Below, one piece after another: positions 9,292 to 17,610 of a stretch of 64,000 nucleotides of DNA. The translations under genes were made by a program, and so were the position numbers. The DNA is from Sphingopyxis solisilvae (GTDB lineage Bacteria; Pseudomonadota; Alphaproteobacteria; Sphingomonadales; Sphingomonadaceae): NCBI RefSeq assembly GCF_015475875.1, contig NZ_JADKYM010000011.1, forward strand, positions 1-64,000. Reading direction: 5' to 3'. Under the pieces are notes generated by a model that was not told where the DNA came from, searched no databases, and saw nothing but the letters and a program-made list of their open reading frames with translations. Each line of letters opens with the position of its first letter. The first letter of the stretch is position 1.

Positions 9292-9828
9292 ATGCGCATC
9301 GACCTGATCCCCGCCGGCGACAATCCGCCCGACAGCCTCAACGTCCTGATCGAAGTGCCGATCGGCGGCGAGCCGGTGAAATATGAATTCGACAAGGCGT
9401 CGGGCGCGCTGTTCGTCGACCGTTTCCTGCACACCCCGATGCGCTACCCCGCCAATTACGGCTTTATTCCGCACACGCTGGGCGACGATGGCGATCCATT
9501 GGACGCCCTCGTCGTCGCGCGCTCGCCGATCGTCGCGGGCGCGGTCGTCAAATGCCGTCCGATCGGCGTGCTGCTGATGGAAGACGACGCCGGCGGTGAC
9601 GAAAAATTGCTGTGCGTCCCGGTCAACAAGACCTTCCCCTATTATTCGGACGTCGCGAGCTACAAGGATATGCCGCCGATCGTGCTGCAACAGATCGAGC
9701 ATTTCTTCACCCATTACAAAGACCTCGAGCCCGGCAAATGGGCCAAGCTCAACGGCTGGGGCGACGTCGACGAAGCCAAGCGTATCATCGTCGAGGCGGT
9801 CGAGCGCGCGAAGAAGGTGGGGTTCTGA
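9292..9828 (+). CDS. ppa: Inorganic pyrophosphatase (family I)
   Basis: Hydrolyses pyrophosphate to phosphate, driving biosynthetic reactions. 178 residues from the ATG at 9292, the normal bacterial size; the frame is open upstream without family homology. Motifs: KYEFDKASGALFVDR, MRYPANYGFIPHT and the metal-binding signature DGDPLDALV. Magnesium-dependent cytoplasmic enzyme. Monocistronic, convergent with the mscS-like gene after 36 bp. Confidence 0.97.
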   Translation: MRIDLIPAGDNPPDSLNVLIEVPIGGEPVKYEFDKASGALFVDRFLHTPMRYPANYGFIPHTLGDDGDPLDALVVARSPIVAGAVVKCRPIGVLLMEDDAGGDEKLLCVPVNKTFPYYSDVASYKDMPPIVLQQIEHFFTHYKDLEPGKWAKLNGWGDVDEAKRIIVEAVERAKKVGF

Positions 9829-9864
9829 CGTCGATCGCCGCTCCTGCATCGGCAGGGCGGCGGT

Positions 9865-10755
9865 TCAGCCCTTGGGCTTGACGGGCTTGGCTGCCTCCTC
9901 CGGCCAGTCGCGAACACGCAGGTCGCGCTGCGGATAGGGGATCTCGATCCCCGCCGCGTGAAACTTGTCCCATATCCGCAGGAACACGTCGCCCTTGATG
10001 TTGCCGATCCCGCCTTCGGGGTCGGTGATCCAGAAACGCACCTCATGGTCGACGCTGCTGTCGCCGAAACCGGTGATCCAGCATACCGGCGCGGGTTCCG
10101 CCAGCACGCGCTTCGATTCCTTCGCCGCTTCGATCATCAGCTTGTGCGCCAGCCGCAGGTCGGTGTCATAGGCGACGCCGACCGCAATCTTCACCCGCAC
10201 CGTACGGCTCGAATAGCTCCAGTTCTCGACCTCCTGCGTCATCAGGATTTCGTTGGGGATCAGATGTTCCTTGCCCTCGCGGGTGATCACCGACACCGCG
10301 CGCACGCCGATCTTGTTCACCCAGCCGAAACTGTCGCCGACGACGATCACGTCGCCGGGCTTGATCGACCGGTCCATCAACAGGATGATCCCCGCGATCA
10401 GGTTGCCGACCGTCTTTTGCAGCCCGAACCCGATGGCGAGGCCCGCCGCGCCGGAAAAAACCGCCAGTGTCGTGAGATCAATACCCAGCAGGTCGATGCC
10501 GAGCAGCAAGGCAAAGGAAAACAGCGCGATCGCGAGCAGTTTTTCGGTCAGCAGCCGCTGCGCATCGTCGATCTGGCGGTTGCGGCGCAGCAGCCATTTG
10601 ATCGAGCGCAGCGACAGCTTGACTGCCACATAAAGGATCAACGCGACCAGAATCGCCGAAAACAGCCCGTAAAGCGACAGGCGATAGTCGCCGACGTCGA
10701 GCCCGATCGCCTTCATCCACGCCACGGCTTCGTCGAGGCTGGCGCGCAGGCTCAT
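9865..10755 (-). CDS. Small-conductance mechanosensitive channel (MscS family)
   Basis: 296 residues. Three hydrophobic segments (about residues 26-48, 70-92 and 95-115); the third is the glycine/alanine-rich pore helix (FSGAAGLAIGFGLQKTVGNLIAG) typical of MscS. The beta domain (SIKPGDVIVVGDSFGWVNKIGVRAVSV) and C-terminal cytoplasmic domain follow, ending in a PKPVKPKG tail. Opens under membrane tension to release osmolytes. Its ATG overlaps the stop of metC by 4 nt, so the two are translationally coupled although functionally unrelated. Confidence 0.92.
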   Translation of the reverse strand: MSLRASLDEAVAWMKAIGLDVGDYRLSLYGLFSAILVALILYVAVKLSLRSIKWLLRRNRQIDDAQRLLTEKLLAIALFSFALLLGIDLLGIDLTTLAVFSGAAGLAIGFGLQKTVGNLIAGIILLMDRSIKPGDVIVVGDSFGWVNKIGVRAVSVITREGKEHLIPNEILMTQEVENWSYSSRTVRVKIAVGVAYDTDLRLAHKLMIEAAKESKRVLAEPAPVCWITGFGDSSVDHEVRFWITDPEGGIGNIKGDVFLRIWDKFHAAGIEIPYPQRDLRVRDWPEEAAKPVKPKG

Positions 10756-11945
10756 AACGCCGCGAACCCGCGCTCGAGGTCGGCGATCAGGTCGGCGGGA
10801 TCCTCCAGCCCGATCGACAGCCGGATCAGCGGGTCGGGGTCGGCCCTTTCGGTGGCGGTGCGAATCGGGTTGCCCGGCACGACCAGACTTTCATATCCGC
10901 CCCAGCTGAACCCGATGCCGAACAGCGACAGCGCGTCGATGAAGCGGGTGCGCGCGGCGATATCCGCCCCTTTCAGGGTGAAGCCGAACAGCCCGCTGGT
11001 GCCGCCAAAATCGCGCGACCAGATTGCATGGCCGGGATCGCCGGGGAGCGCTGGGTGCAGCACACGGCCCACCTCGGGCCGCGCCGCGAGCCAGTTCGCC
11101 ACTGCCAGCCCGTTCTCGCCGTGCCGCGCCATCCGGACGTCGAGCGTGCGCAGGCCGCGCAGTATCAGCGCGCAGTCGTCGGGCGATACCGCCTGTCCCA
11201 GCTGATACGCCGCGCTGCGCAGCCGCGGCCACGCCGCCTTGGTCGCGGTCAGCGATCCCATCATCGCGTCGCTGTGGCCGCCGACATATTTGGTCAGGCT
11301 CATCATCGTCACATCGACGCCGTGCGCGAGCGCGGGGAACAGCAGCGGTGTCGCCCAGGTGTTGTCGAGCATCGTCAGCACCCCGCGCTGGCGCGCGACC
11401 GCGGTGATCGCAGGAATGTCCTGCACCTCGAAGGTCAGGCTGCCGGGCGATTCGAGGAAGATCAGCCGCGTGTCCGGCCGGATCAGATCGGCGATCGCGG
11501 CGCCGACCAGCGGGTCATAATAGGTGGTGGTCACGCCATAGCGCGCGAGCAGCCCGTCGCAAAAGGCGCGCGTCGGTTCGTACACGCTGTCGACCATCAG
11601 CAGATGGTCGCCGGGCGCGAGCAGCGCGAGCAGCCCCGCCGAATTGGCCGCAACCCCCGACGGGAACAGCAACGTCCCCGCCGCCCCCGGCTCCATATCG
11701 GTCAGCGCGTCGGCGAGCGCCCACACGGTCGGCGTGCCGCGGCGGCCGTAATAAAGCTTGTCGTGCGTCGCGTGCCCGCGCGCGTCGAGGTCGGCGACAT
11801 TGTCATACAGGATCGTCGAGGCGCGCCATACCGGCGGATTGACGACCCCGCCGCCCAGCCGCGGATCGCCCGTCCACTCGGGCCGCCGCCCGCCCTGCAC
11901 CAGCTTGGTCGCCGCGCGGAAGCTGTCATCGTCGCTTTTACTCAT
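10752..11945 (-). CDS. metC: Cystathionine beta-lyase (PLP-dependent)
   Basis: Cleaves cystathionine to homocysteine, pyruvate and ammonia in methionine synthesis. 397 residues, normal size. The Cys/Met-metabolism PLP fold is shown by YYGRRGTPTVWALADAL, the LDNTWATPLLF aspartate segment and the PLP lysine in SLTKYVGGHSDAM. The C-terminal part ends FSWGGYESLV...RLSIGLEDPADLIADLERGF, which fits beta-lyase rather than gamma-synthase, but substrate assignment in this superfamily is uncertain. First gene of a pair with the MscS gene. Confidence 0.88.
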   Translation of the reverse strand: MSKSDDDSFRAATKLVQGGRRPEWTGDPRLGGGVVNPPVWRASTILYDNVADLDARGHATHDKLYYGRRGTPTVWALADALTDMEPGAAGTLLFPSGVAANSAGLLALLAPGDHLLMVDSVYEPTRAFCDGLLARYGVTTTYYDPLVGAAIADLIRPDTRLIFLESPGSLTFEVQDIPAITAVARQRGVLTMLDNTWATPLLFPALAHGVDVTMMSLTKYVGGHSDAMMGSLTATKAAWPRLRSAAYQLGQAVSPDDCALILRGLRTLDVRMARHGENGLAVANWLAARPEVGRVLHPALPGDPGHAIWSRDFGGTSGLFGFTLKGADIAARTRFIDALSLFGIGFSWGGYESLVVPGNPIRTATERADPDPLIRLSIGLEDPADLIADLERGFAAL

Positions 11946-12021
11946 CGAGCCTTGTTAGCGACACGCAGAGCAAAATCCAGAGGTGGGCTCAGTCCCGCCC
12001 GCGCAGCGAGCCCTTCATTAT

Positions 12022-12100
12022 CTCACACAAAGACACAAAGAGGGCAGTTCACGCGCGCACGGTATGCGCAAGAACTGCCCTCTTTGTGTCTTTGTGTGAG
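12022..12100. repeat. Perfect 29-bp inverted repeat (family D)
   Basis: CTCACACAAAGACACAAAG... at 12022-12050 is the exact reverse complement of 12072-12100, with a 21-nt loop. The arm contains the tandem CACAAAGA. Purine-rich and unlike the surrounding coding sequence. It fills the gap between sseA and metC, both on the minus strand, and would form an extremely stable hairpin in a read-through transcript. Only one copy lies in this window. Confidence 0.9.
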
Positions 12101-12155
12101 TCAAAATAGCGCTACGCGCGGGGAACTCAGCCGCCCCGCGCGTCACGCCATCGGT

Positions 12156-12998
12156 TCAAGCCGCGCCGGTCGCCTTCGGGGTTGCCGGGTCAGCGCCCCA
12201 TTCGGTCCAGCTGCCGTCGTACACCGCGACATCGTCCTTGCCGAGCAGATGCGCGCCGAACGCCACGACGGTCGCGGTCATGCCGCTGCCGCACGTCGTG
12301 ACCAGCGGCTTGTCGAGGTCGACCCCGGCGGCGTCGAACGCGGCCTTCAGCTCGTCGCCCTGCTTCCAGGTGCCGTCGGCATTGAACAGCGTCGAATGCG
12401 GCAGGCTGCGCGAGCCGGGAATATGGCCCGGCGCCAGGCCCGGGCGCGGGTCGCGGTCCTCGCCGGTGAAGCGCGCCGCGGGGCGCGCATCGACGACCTG
12501 TTCGGCGCCGCTGTCGACATTGGCCAGCATCTGGTCCTTGGTCCGCACCGCCTTCGCGTCGCGCCACACGGTGAAGTGACGGTGGCGCAGCGTCTGCTTG
12601 CCCATTTCGAGCGCGCGGCCCTCGGCCTTCCACTTCGCCAGCCCGCCGTCGAGCAGCGCCACGTCGTGCGCGCCGAACAATTTGAGCAGCCACCAGGCGC
12701 GCGCCGCGCTTTTCAGCGGGCTGTCGTCGTACAGCACGATGCGGCTGCCGTCGCCGAGGCCCAGCGACTGCATGCGGCTGGCGAATTTTTCCGCCTGCGG
12801 CGCCATATTGTCGATGGCGCTCGACGGATCGGTCAGTTCGGCCAGGTCCATGAACACCGCACCCGGGATGTGGCCCGCTTCATATTCGGCACGCGCGTCG
12901 CGACCCGAATCGCCCATGAATTTCGTCGCATCGACGACCCGCAGGTCCGACGCCCCCAGTTCGCGTTCCAGCCAGTCGGTAGAGACCAAGGCGTCCAT
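12156..12998 (-). CDS. sseA: 3-mercaptopyruvate sulfurtransferase (tandem rhodanese)
   Basis: 280 residues from the ATG at 12998 (MDALVSTDWLERELGASDLR), the usual length for two rhodanese domains. The catalytic loop near the C-terminus is TTCGSGMTATVVAFGAHLLG; Cys-Gly-Ser-Gly is the mercaptopyruvate-type loop rather than the thiosulfate type. Domain 1 (about 1-135) lacks the cysteine, as expected; domain 2 contains VVDARPAARFTGEDRDPRPG. Transfers sulfur from 3-mercaptopyruvate to thiol acceptors. Own transcription unit. Confidence 0.94.
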   Translation of the reverse strand: MDALVSTDWLERELGASDLRVVDATKFMGDSGRDARAEYEAGHIPGAVFMDLAELTDPSSAIDNMAPQAEKFASRMQSLGLGDGSRIVLYDDSPLKSAARAWWLLKLFGAHDVALLDGGLAKWKAEGRALEMGKQTLRHRHFTVWRDAKAVRTKDQMLANVDSGAEQVVDARPAARFTGEDRDPRPGLAPGHIPGSRSLPHSTLFNADGTWKQGDELKAAFDAAGVDLDKPLVTTCGSGMTATVVAFGAHLLGKDDVAVYDGSWTEWGADPATPKATGAA

Positions 12999-13178
12999 GT
13001 CATGCTCCTGTTGCGACCGGCCGGGACTTTGCACTGTCCCGTTACCGGCGATCCTGCTCTGCTTTCCGGGGAAGGCAAGCCTATGCCCCGCGCCATGCTT
13101 TTTCAAGCATGGTGGCGCTCTGCCTCAGCCGATGCTGCGCTGCAACAAAAACATCGCGCCCGATCGCCGCGAAGACGG

Positions 13179-14489
13179 CTATTGCGAGCGCTTGATCGCG
13201 GTGGCACGCGCGCCCGGACGGTCGACCTGATGGTTCGCCCGGTCGAGCGGCAACGGCGCCAGCTTGTCGCTGCCGCTGCTACCCTGTTCGCGGCCGAGCA
13301 CGAAGCTGCCCGCATTCTGGCCGAACGCATCGCCCTCGCCGTCCCAGTGATAGGTCACGTCGAACGCGATGACGGGGACCAGCATCGGCTTGCCGCCGAT
13401 CATCAACGGCTCGATCGCGGCGCGCGGCAGCATGACCTCGGTCGATACCGTCTCGCCCGCCCCGGCGTCGAGTGTCATGTCGTCGCGCAGCACGCTGCCG
13501 CCCGCCCCGTCAAAGAAACGGCCCAGCACCGCCTCGGGCATCGCCGATCCCTGGTTGAGCGCGATGCGGACCATCAGGCCGGTCGCGGGCATGATGCCCT
13601 GGTTGATCAGGTGGAGCGAAAAGCCGACGACAATATGGTCGGGTACAAAGCGGATATAGGCGATGTCGAGCGCCATGCCGACCACCGCCCGGCGCTCGCC
13701 CGCGGCGCGGTTGACCAGCGGCGATGCGGCGCGTGGCGTCGGGGGAACGGGCGAGGGACGCGGCGCGGGTGGCGTGTCGGCGCGAGGGGACGGTGGCGGC
13801 GCGGCGGCGCGCGGCGCGTCGAGCACCGTATCGTCGACGCGGCCCGCCAGCGCCGGACGGCGCCGCCAATACCATAGCCCGGCACCCAGCGCGGCAAGCA
13901 GCGCGAGCCCCCACGCCCAAAGCGGCGGGCCCGCAGCCCCCGCACCGGGCGTCGCCGCGACCGGCGTATCGTCCGCATCGGGAGCGACCGTGACCGGCGG
14001 CGCCGCGACCTCGGGCGCTGTCGTTTGCATCGGCGGCAGATCGCCGCTGCCCTGTGCAGGCGAATCGGGCGCCGCATCCGGCGTAGCGGACGTCGCCTGC
14101 GATGCCCCGGCGGGCGCCGCGTCGCGGCGGGCCGGGGTCGGTGCGGGCGACGGCGTGGTGGTGGTGGTCGTCGGCTGGGTCGGCGTCACGCGCGGCGGAG
14201 TCGCCGGTGCAGCCTGGGCTGGCGCGGGGGTGGGTGTCGGTGTCGGTGTCGGGGCAGGTCCGCTCCGTTCTCCGGGCGCGACCGGCGGCAGGCCGTTGTC
14301 CGACGGCCCCTGGACGCCGGGGGTCCGGCCGTCGCCGGCGGGCGGCAGGCGAAAAATCGACGAGGGCGCCGGCGTCGGTGTTTCGGCATCCTGCGCACGG
14401 GCAGGCGCAACGCTGGTCAGTGCAAGCACCAGCGCAACCAGCGGCGATCGCGCCGCGCTGCTGCCTTGCCCCAAATTCCTGTCCGTCAT
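13179..14489 (-). CDS. Uncharacterised membrane protein with Pro/Thr-rich linker
   Basis: 436 residues; no known family recognised. A signal peptide (about 1-32, ending APARAQ) is followed by roughly 150 residues of Ala/Pro/Thr-rich linker (TPTPTPTPAPAQ, TTTTTTPSPAP), one membrane helix (PPLWAWGLALLAALGAGLWYW, near 190-212) and a second Pro-rich stretch. A folded C-terminal beta-rich domain follows from about 265 (RRAVVGMALDIAYIRFVPDH, VVGFSLHLINQGIMPATGLM). The globular domain would be cytoplasmic if the signal peptide is cleaved and the linker periplasmic. The sandwich resembles domains that contact partner proteins, but this is inference. Start ATG at 14489, divergent from queF. Confidence 0.7.
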   Translation of the reverse strand: MTDRNLGQGSSAARSPLVALVLALTSVAPARAQDAETPTPAPSSIFRLPPAGDGRTPGVQGPSDNGLPPVAPGERSGPAPTPTPTPTPAPAQAAPATPPRVTPTQPTTTTTTPSPAPTPARRDAAPAGASQATSATPDAAPDSPAQGSGDLPPMQTTAPEVAAPPVTVAPDADDTPVAATPGAGAAGPPLWAWGLALLAALGAGLWYWRRRPALAGRVDDTVLDAPRAAAPPPSPRADTPPAPRPSPVPPTPRAASPLVNRAAGERRAVVGMALDIAYIRFVPDHIVVGFSLHLINQGIMPATGLMVRIALNQGSAMPEAVLGRFFDGAGGSVLRDDMTLDAGAGETVSTEVMLPRAAIEPLMIGGKPMLVPVIAFDVTYHWDGEGDAFGQNAGSFVLGREQGSSGSDKLAPLPLDRANHQVDRPGARATAIKRSQ

Positions 14490-14607
14490 TACGATTCTGC
14501 GATCCCGAATTGTTCAACTTCGGTCGGCGCCGCTGAATTGGCGCTGAACCCGGCGCCTTTCCCATCAGATCGGTGACAAAGGCAGCGCTGCGCCCTAGAC
14601 GGTTTCC

Positions 14608-15078
14608 ATGAGTGATTCCAGCCATCCGCCGCTCGCGCCCAAACATCTCGGCCAGTCGAGCGAACTGCCTGCCGCGCCCGAAGCCGCGATCCTCGACTAT
14701 GTGCCGAACCCGCGCGCGGGCGAGCTTTATCTGGTCCGATTCGCGGCGCCCGAGTTCACCTCGCTCTGCCCGGTCACCGGCCAGCCCGATTTCGCCCATC
14801 TGGTCATCGACTATGCCCCCGGTGACACGATCGTCGAATCGAAAAGCCTCAAGCTGTTCCTGGCCAGTTTCCGCAACCATGCCGGGTTTCACGAGGATTG
14901 CACCGTCGGCATCGGCCGCCGCCTGTTCGACGAGATGCAGCCCCGATGGCTGCGCATCGGCGGTTACTGGTACCCGCGCGGCGGCATCCCGATCGACGTC
15001 TTCTGGCAATCGGGACCGCCGCCCGAGGGATTGTGGCTGCCCGACCAGGGCGTCGGCCCCTATCGCGGGCGGGGATGA
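14608..15078 (+). CDS. queF: NADPH-dependent 7-cyano-7-deazaguanine reductase (short QueF)
   Basis: Reduces the nitrile preQ0 to preQ1 in queuosine synthesis. 156 residues, the short single-domain form. The catalytic cysteine is Cys54 in [11 protein letters not shown] with Asp61; the QueF motif is [15 protein letters not shown] (Glu77 on), with His91 and the nearby HED completing the substrate pocket. ATG start at 14608. No other queuosine gene lies nearby. A 45-bp gap with a palindrome separates it from the thioesterase. Confidence 0.95.
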   Translation: MSDSSHPPLAPKHLGQSSELPAAPEAAILDYVPNPRAGELYLVRFAAPEFTSLCPVTGQPDFAHLVIDYAPGDTIVESKSLKLFLASFRNHAGFHEDCTVGIGRRLFDEMQPRWLRIGGYWYPRGGIPIDVFWQSGPPPEGLWLPDQGVGPYRGRG

Positions 15079-15103
15079 TATTTCATCTTTCCGTCACATT
15101 TTG

Positions 15104-15119
15104 TTGACACTAGTGTAAA
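15104..15119. promoter_or_regulatory. 16-bp palindrome TTGAC-N6-GTAAA upstream of the thioesterase
   Basis: TTGACACTAGTGTAAA contains the perfect palindrome ACACTAGTGT and ends 4 nt before the start codon. The same layout, TTGAC-N6-GTCAA, lies upstream of the acetoacetyl-CoA reductase at 30882-30897. Candidate repressor site; the regulator is unknown. Confidence 0.5.
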
Positions 15120-15123
15120 TGAT

Positions 15124-15534
15124 ATGACCGCAGCATCGCTCCCGCACGACCACCCCATCGCCGTCGGCGCCGACGCCATCGATTTCATGGGCCACGTCAA
15201 CAACGCCCATTATCTCAGCTGGGTGCAGGACGCGGTGCTGTCGCACTGGCGCCACATCGCGCCGCCCGAAGCCGTCGCGCAGCATCTGTGGGTCGCCCTG
15301 AAGCACGAGATCACCTATCGCCGCCCCGCCTTCCTCGACGATCAGGTTATCGCCACGGTCATCCTCGAAAAGGTCCAGGGCGCGCGCGCTTTCTACGAAA
15401 CGATCATCAAGCGCGGCGAGGATGTGCTGGCCGAAGTCAAATCGAGCTGGTGCTGCATCGACGCCGAAACGCTCCGTCCGGCGCGGCTGGCCAGCGACGT
15501 GATCGCGCGCTTTTTCCCGGGCGAGAAGGTTTAG
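15124..15534 (+). CDS. Hotdog-fold acyl-CoA thioesterase
   Basis: 136 residues of the 4HBT/YbgC type. The signature FMGHVNNAHYLSWVQDAVLSHW places the catalytic aspartate/glutamate region in the usual strand-helix position; HEITYRRPAFLDDQVIATV is the next conserved block. Hydrolyses short or medium acyl-CoA thioesters; the substrate cannot be told from sequence. ATG at 15124. The palindrome just upstream may place it under a lipid-responsive repressor. Confidence 0.88.
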   Translation: MTAASLPHDHPIAVGADAIDFMGHVNNAHYLSWVQDAVLSHWRHIAPPEAVAQHLWVALKHEITYRRPAFLDDQVIATVILEKVQGARAFYETIIKRGEDVLAEVKSSWCCIDAETLRPARLASDVIARFFPGEKV

Positions 15535-15579
15535 GTCCGACCTTGCATTTCCGCTTTTGCGTGTGAGCGGACGCCCAAT

Positions 15580-15737
15580 CCTCTCCCCTTGAGGGAGAGG
15601 ATAGCGCAGCTTGCTCCGTCAGGAGCTAGCGAAGCTTGGTGAGGGGGTGGGACGCCAGCGGGAGCAAAAAACCCCTCACAACTGCGGCTAGGCAGCAAGC
15701 TGCCAAGCCTTCGTATCTCTCCCTCAAGGGGAGAGAG
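15580..15737. repeat. Dispersed palindromic element, family B, copy 2
   Basis: Starts CCTCTCCCCTTGAGGGAGAGG and ends CTCTCCCTCAAGGGGAGAGAG, with GCAGCTTG/GCAAGCTGCC and GTGAGGGG/CCCCTCAC modules inside. It lies between the convergent thioesterase and P450 genes. Same plan as 6909-7090. Confidence 0.8.
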
Positions 15738-15768
15738 CGGCATTGTCCACAACCCATCAACCCGACCC

Positions 15769-17055
15769 CTAAACCGCCGCAAACCGGATCGGCAGCCGCT
15801 TCAACCCCCCGACAAACACCGACTCGACCCGCGCCGGTTCGCCCGCCAGCTCAAGCGTCCTGATCCGCGGCAGCAATTCTTCCATCAAAATCCGCATCTC
15901 CATCCGCGCCAGATGCTGGCCCAGGCACACATGCGCGCCGAACCCAAAGGCGATCTGCGGGTTCTTCGCGCGGTCGGGGTCAAAGGTTGCGGGATCGGCG
16001 AACACATGCTCGTCGCGGTTCGCCGATACATAGTTCAGCATCAACCAGTCGCCCGCGTGGATCGTCTGCCCGCCGATCTCGACATCTTCCTTGGCGCTGC
16101 GCATGAAATGCTGGACCGGGGTGGTCCAGCGGATCGCTTCCTCGATCAACCCCGCCTTGTCGGTCTCGGCGGCGCGAAACCGTTGGAACAGCGCCGGATT
16201 CCTCGCCAGTTCCATGATCGCGCCCGCGGTCGACGCGCTGGTCGTGTCGTGCCCGGCGGTGGCGATGATCATATAGTAACCGGCGAGTTCGCGGTCGGGA
16301 ATCTGCTCGCCGCCGACCATGGCATTCGCGATCACCGTCGCAATATCCTCGCGCGGGTTGGCGCGGCGGTCGGCGGTCAGTTCGCGGAAATAATGTTCGA
16401 AATCGGCGATGACATAATTCAGCATCGCGATCGCCTGCTCGGCGCTGGTGATTTCCACTTTGTTGCGGTTGAGCTCGGGGTCGGTCGATCCGAACAATTG
16501 CTGCGTCAGCATCAGCATCCGCGGCTCGTCTTCGGGCGGCACCCCCAAAATGTCCATGATCACGCGCAGCGGATAATGCGCCGCGACATCGCGGGCAAAA
16601 TCGCATTCGGGTCCGGCGGCGAGCATCGCGTCGACCGTTTCGCGCGCCAGAATGCGGATGCGCTCTTCGACGATCTTGAGGTTCTTCGGCATGAACCAGC
16701 TTTGGGTCAGCAGCCGGTATTTCATATGGTCGGGCGCATCCATCTGGACCAGCGAGCGGATCAGATGGCCGTCGCCTCCCGGCGTCGCGGCGCGCGCCAG
16801 CGCCTCGCCGTCGCGATTGGTCAGCACCGTCGGACGGATGCCGTTGGCGAAACGCTGCGGATCGCGGCTGATCGCCATGATGTCGGCGTGGCGGGTGACC
16901 AGCCAGAAGGGATCGTGATCGCGGTTCTCGGCGACCGCCAGCGGCGCATTGGCGCGCGCCCACGCCAGCTGTTCGTGCAGCTTGTCCCATTGGCCGTATG
17001 CGACGGGGTCGACGACGGCGGCGGCTACCTCTCCAGGCAATATCGGTTTTGTCAT
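15769..17055 (-). CDS. Cytochrome P450
   Basis: 428 residues from the ATG at 17055 (MTKPILPGEVAAAVVDPVAYG). The soluble bacterial class is shown by the absence of a membrane anchor. I-helix oxygen-activation motif AGHDTTSA near residue 255, the ExxR of the K helix in EEAIRWTTPVQHFMR (Glu and Arg seven apart, atypical in spacing), and the heme-thiolate motif FGFGAHVCLGQHLARME near residue 370. Substrate unknown; similar sphingomonad enzymes act on terpenoids, steroids or aromatics (inference). No ferredoxin or reductase gene is adjacent, so redox partners must be elsewhere. A globin-like gene lies 59 bp upstream in the same direction. Confidence 0.95.
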   Translation of the reverse strand: MTKPILPGEVAAAVVDPVAYGQWDKLHEQLAWARANAPLAVAENRDHDPFWLVTRHADIMAISRDPQRFANGIRPTVLTNRDGEALARAATPGGDGHLIRSLVQMDAPDHMKYRLLTQSWFMPKNLKIVEERIRILARETVDAMLAAGPECDFARDVAAHYPLRVIMDILGVPPEDEPRMLMLTQQLFGSTDPELNRNKVEITSAEQAIAMLNYVIADFEHYFRELTADRRANPREDIATVIANAMVGGEQIPDRELAGYYMIIATAGHDTTSASTAGAIMELARNPALFQRFRAAETDKAGLIEEAIRWTTPVQHFMRSAKEDVEIGGQTIHAGDWLMLNYVSANRDEHVFADPATFDPDRAKNPQIAFGFGAHVCLGQHLARMEMRILMEELLPRIRTLELAGEPARVESVFVGGLKRLPIRFAAV

Positions 17056-17114
17056 GTGGGCCGATGCTGCCGCGATTCTCGGTGGGAGTCGAGGGTTTAG
17101 ACGTCGGCCAATCG

Positions 17115-17567
17115 CTATGCGACTTGCGGCGCGCCCGCGGGCATCGCGCTGGCCCATTCGGCGCGCGCCTTGCGGATCATCGCCTTCAGCGCCTCGGCAT
17201 GGCGCTGCCATGCGGCGGCGGTCTCATCGCTCCACACCGCCCCCGCCGCGCGCCCCAGCTCCTCGACCGTCATATCGATAAACGCATCATATTCGGCGAT
17301 CGGCAGCGCGCCATAGCTGCGGTGGGTGAACACCAGTTCGGCAACCAGCGGCCACACCCAGTCCTCGCCCTTGGCCAGCCCGAACATCATCTGAAGCGTT
17401 TCGTCGGTCATCCGCCGCGAAGCGGCATCGACCGAAATGAAGCTGGCGCGGCGCTCGGGATAGGCGGCGAAAAAGCGCTCGAACAATTTATGGCGAATAT
17501 CGATACCCGCATCGGCGACGGCGATCAGCCTCGCCTCCATCAACTCGGCGTCGCGCGCACTCCTCAT
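17115..17567 (-). CDS. Globin-like protein
   Basis: 150 residues, all helical. The pattern follows single-domain/flavohemoglobin-type globins: helix A-B ELMEARLIAVADAGIDIRHK, the LFERFFAAYPERRASF segment with the CD Phe, then VFTHRSYGALPIAEYDAFID, where the His before the Ser-Tyr-Gly turn fits the proximal heme ligand, and AAAWQRHAEAL as helix H. No reductase domain. Possible role: oxygen or NO binding, conceivably next to the P450 (inference). The distal pocket lacks an obvious Tyr-B10. Located between the P450 and HerA-like genes on the same strand. Moderate confidence from pattern alone. Confidence 0.65.
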   Translation of the reverse strand: MRSARDAELMEARLIAVADAGIDIRHKLFERFFAAYPERRASFISVDAASRRMTDETLQMMFGLAKGEDWVWPLVAELVFTHRSYGALPIAEYDAFIDMTVEELGRAAGAVWSDETAAAWQRHAEALKAMIRKARAEWASAMPAGAPQVA

Positions 17568-17610
17568 AGCTTTCTCTTCGTAACCCCGGCGAAAGGGAGA
17601 GAGTCACGCT

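Noticed and set aside
11028-13877. 949-codon plus-strand ORF spanning metC, the family D repeat and sseA
   Set aside because: It runs through an intergenic perfect hairpin and three real genes on the other strand; its translation is His/Arg/Ala-rich and unlike any domain.
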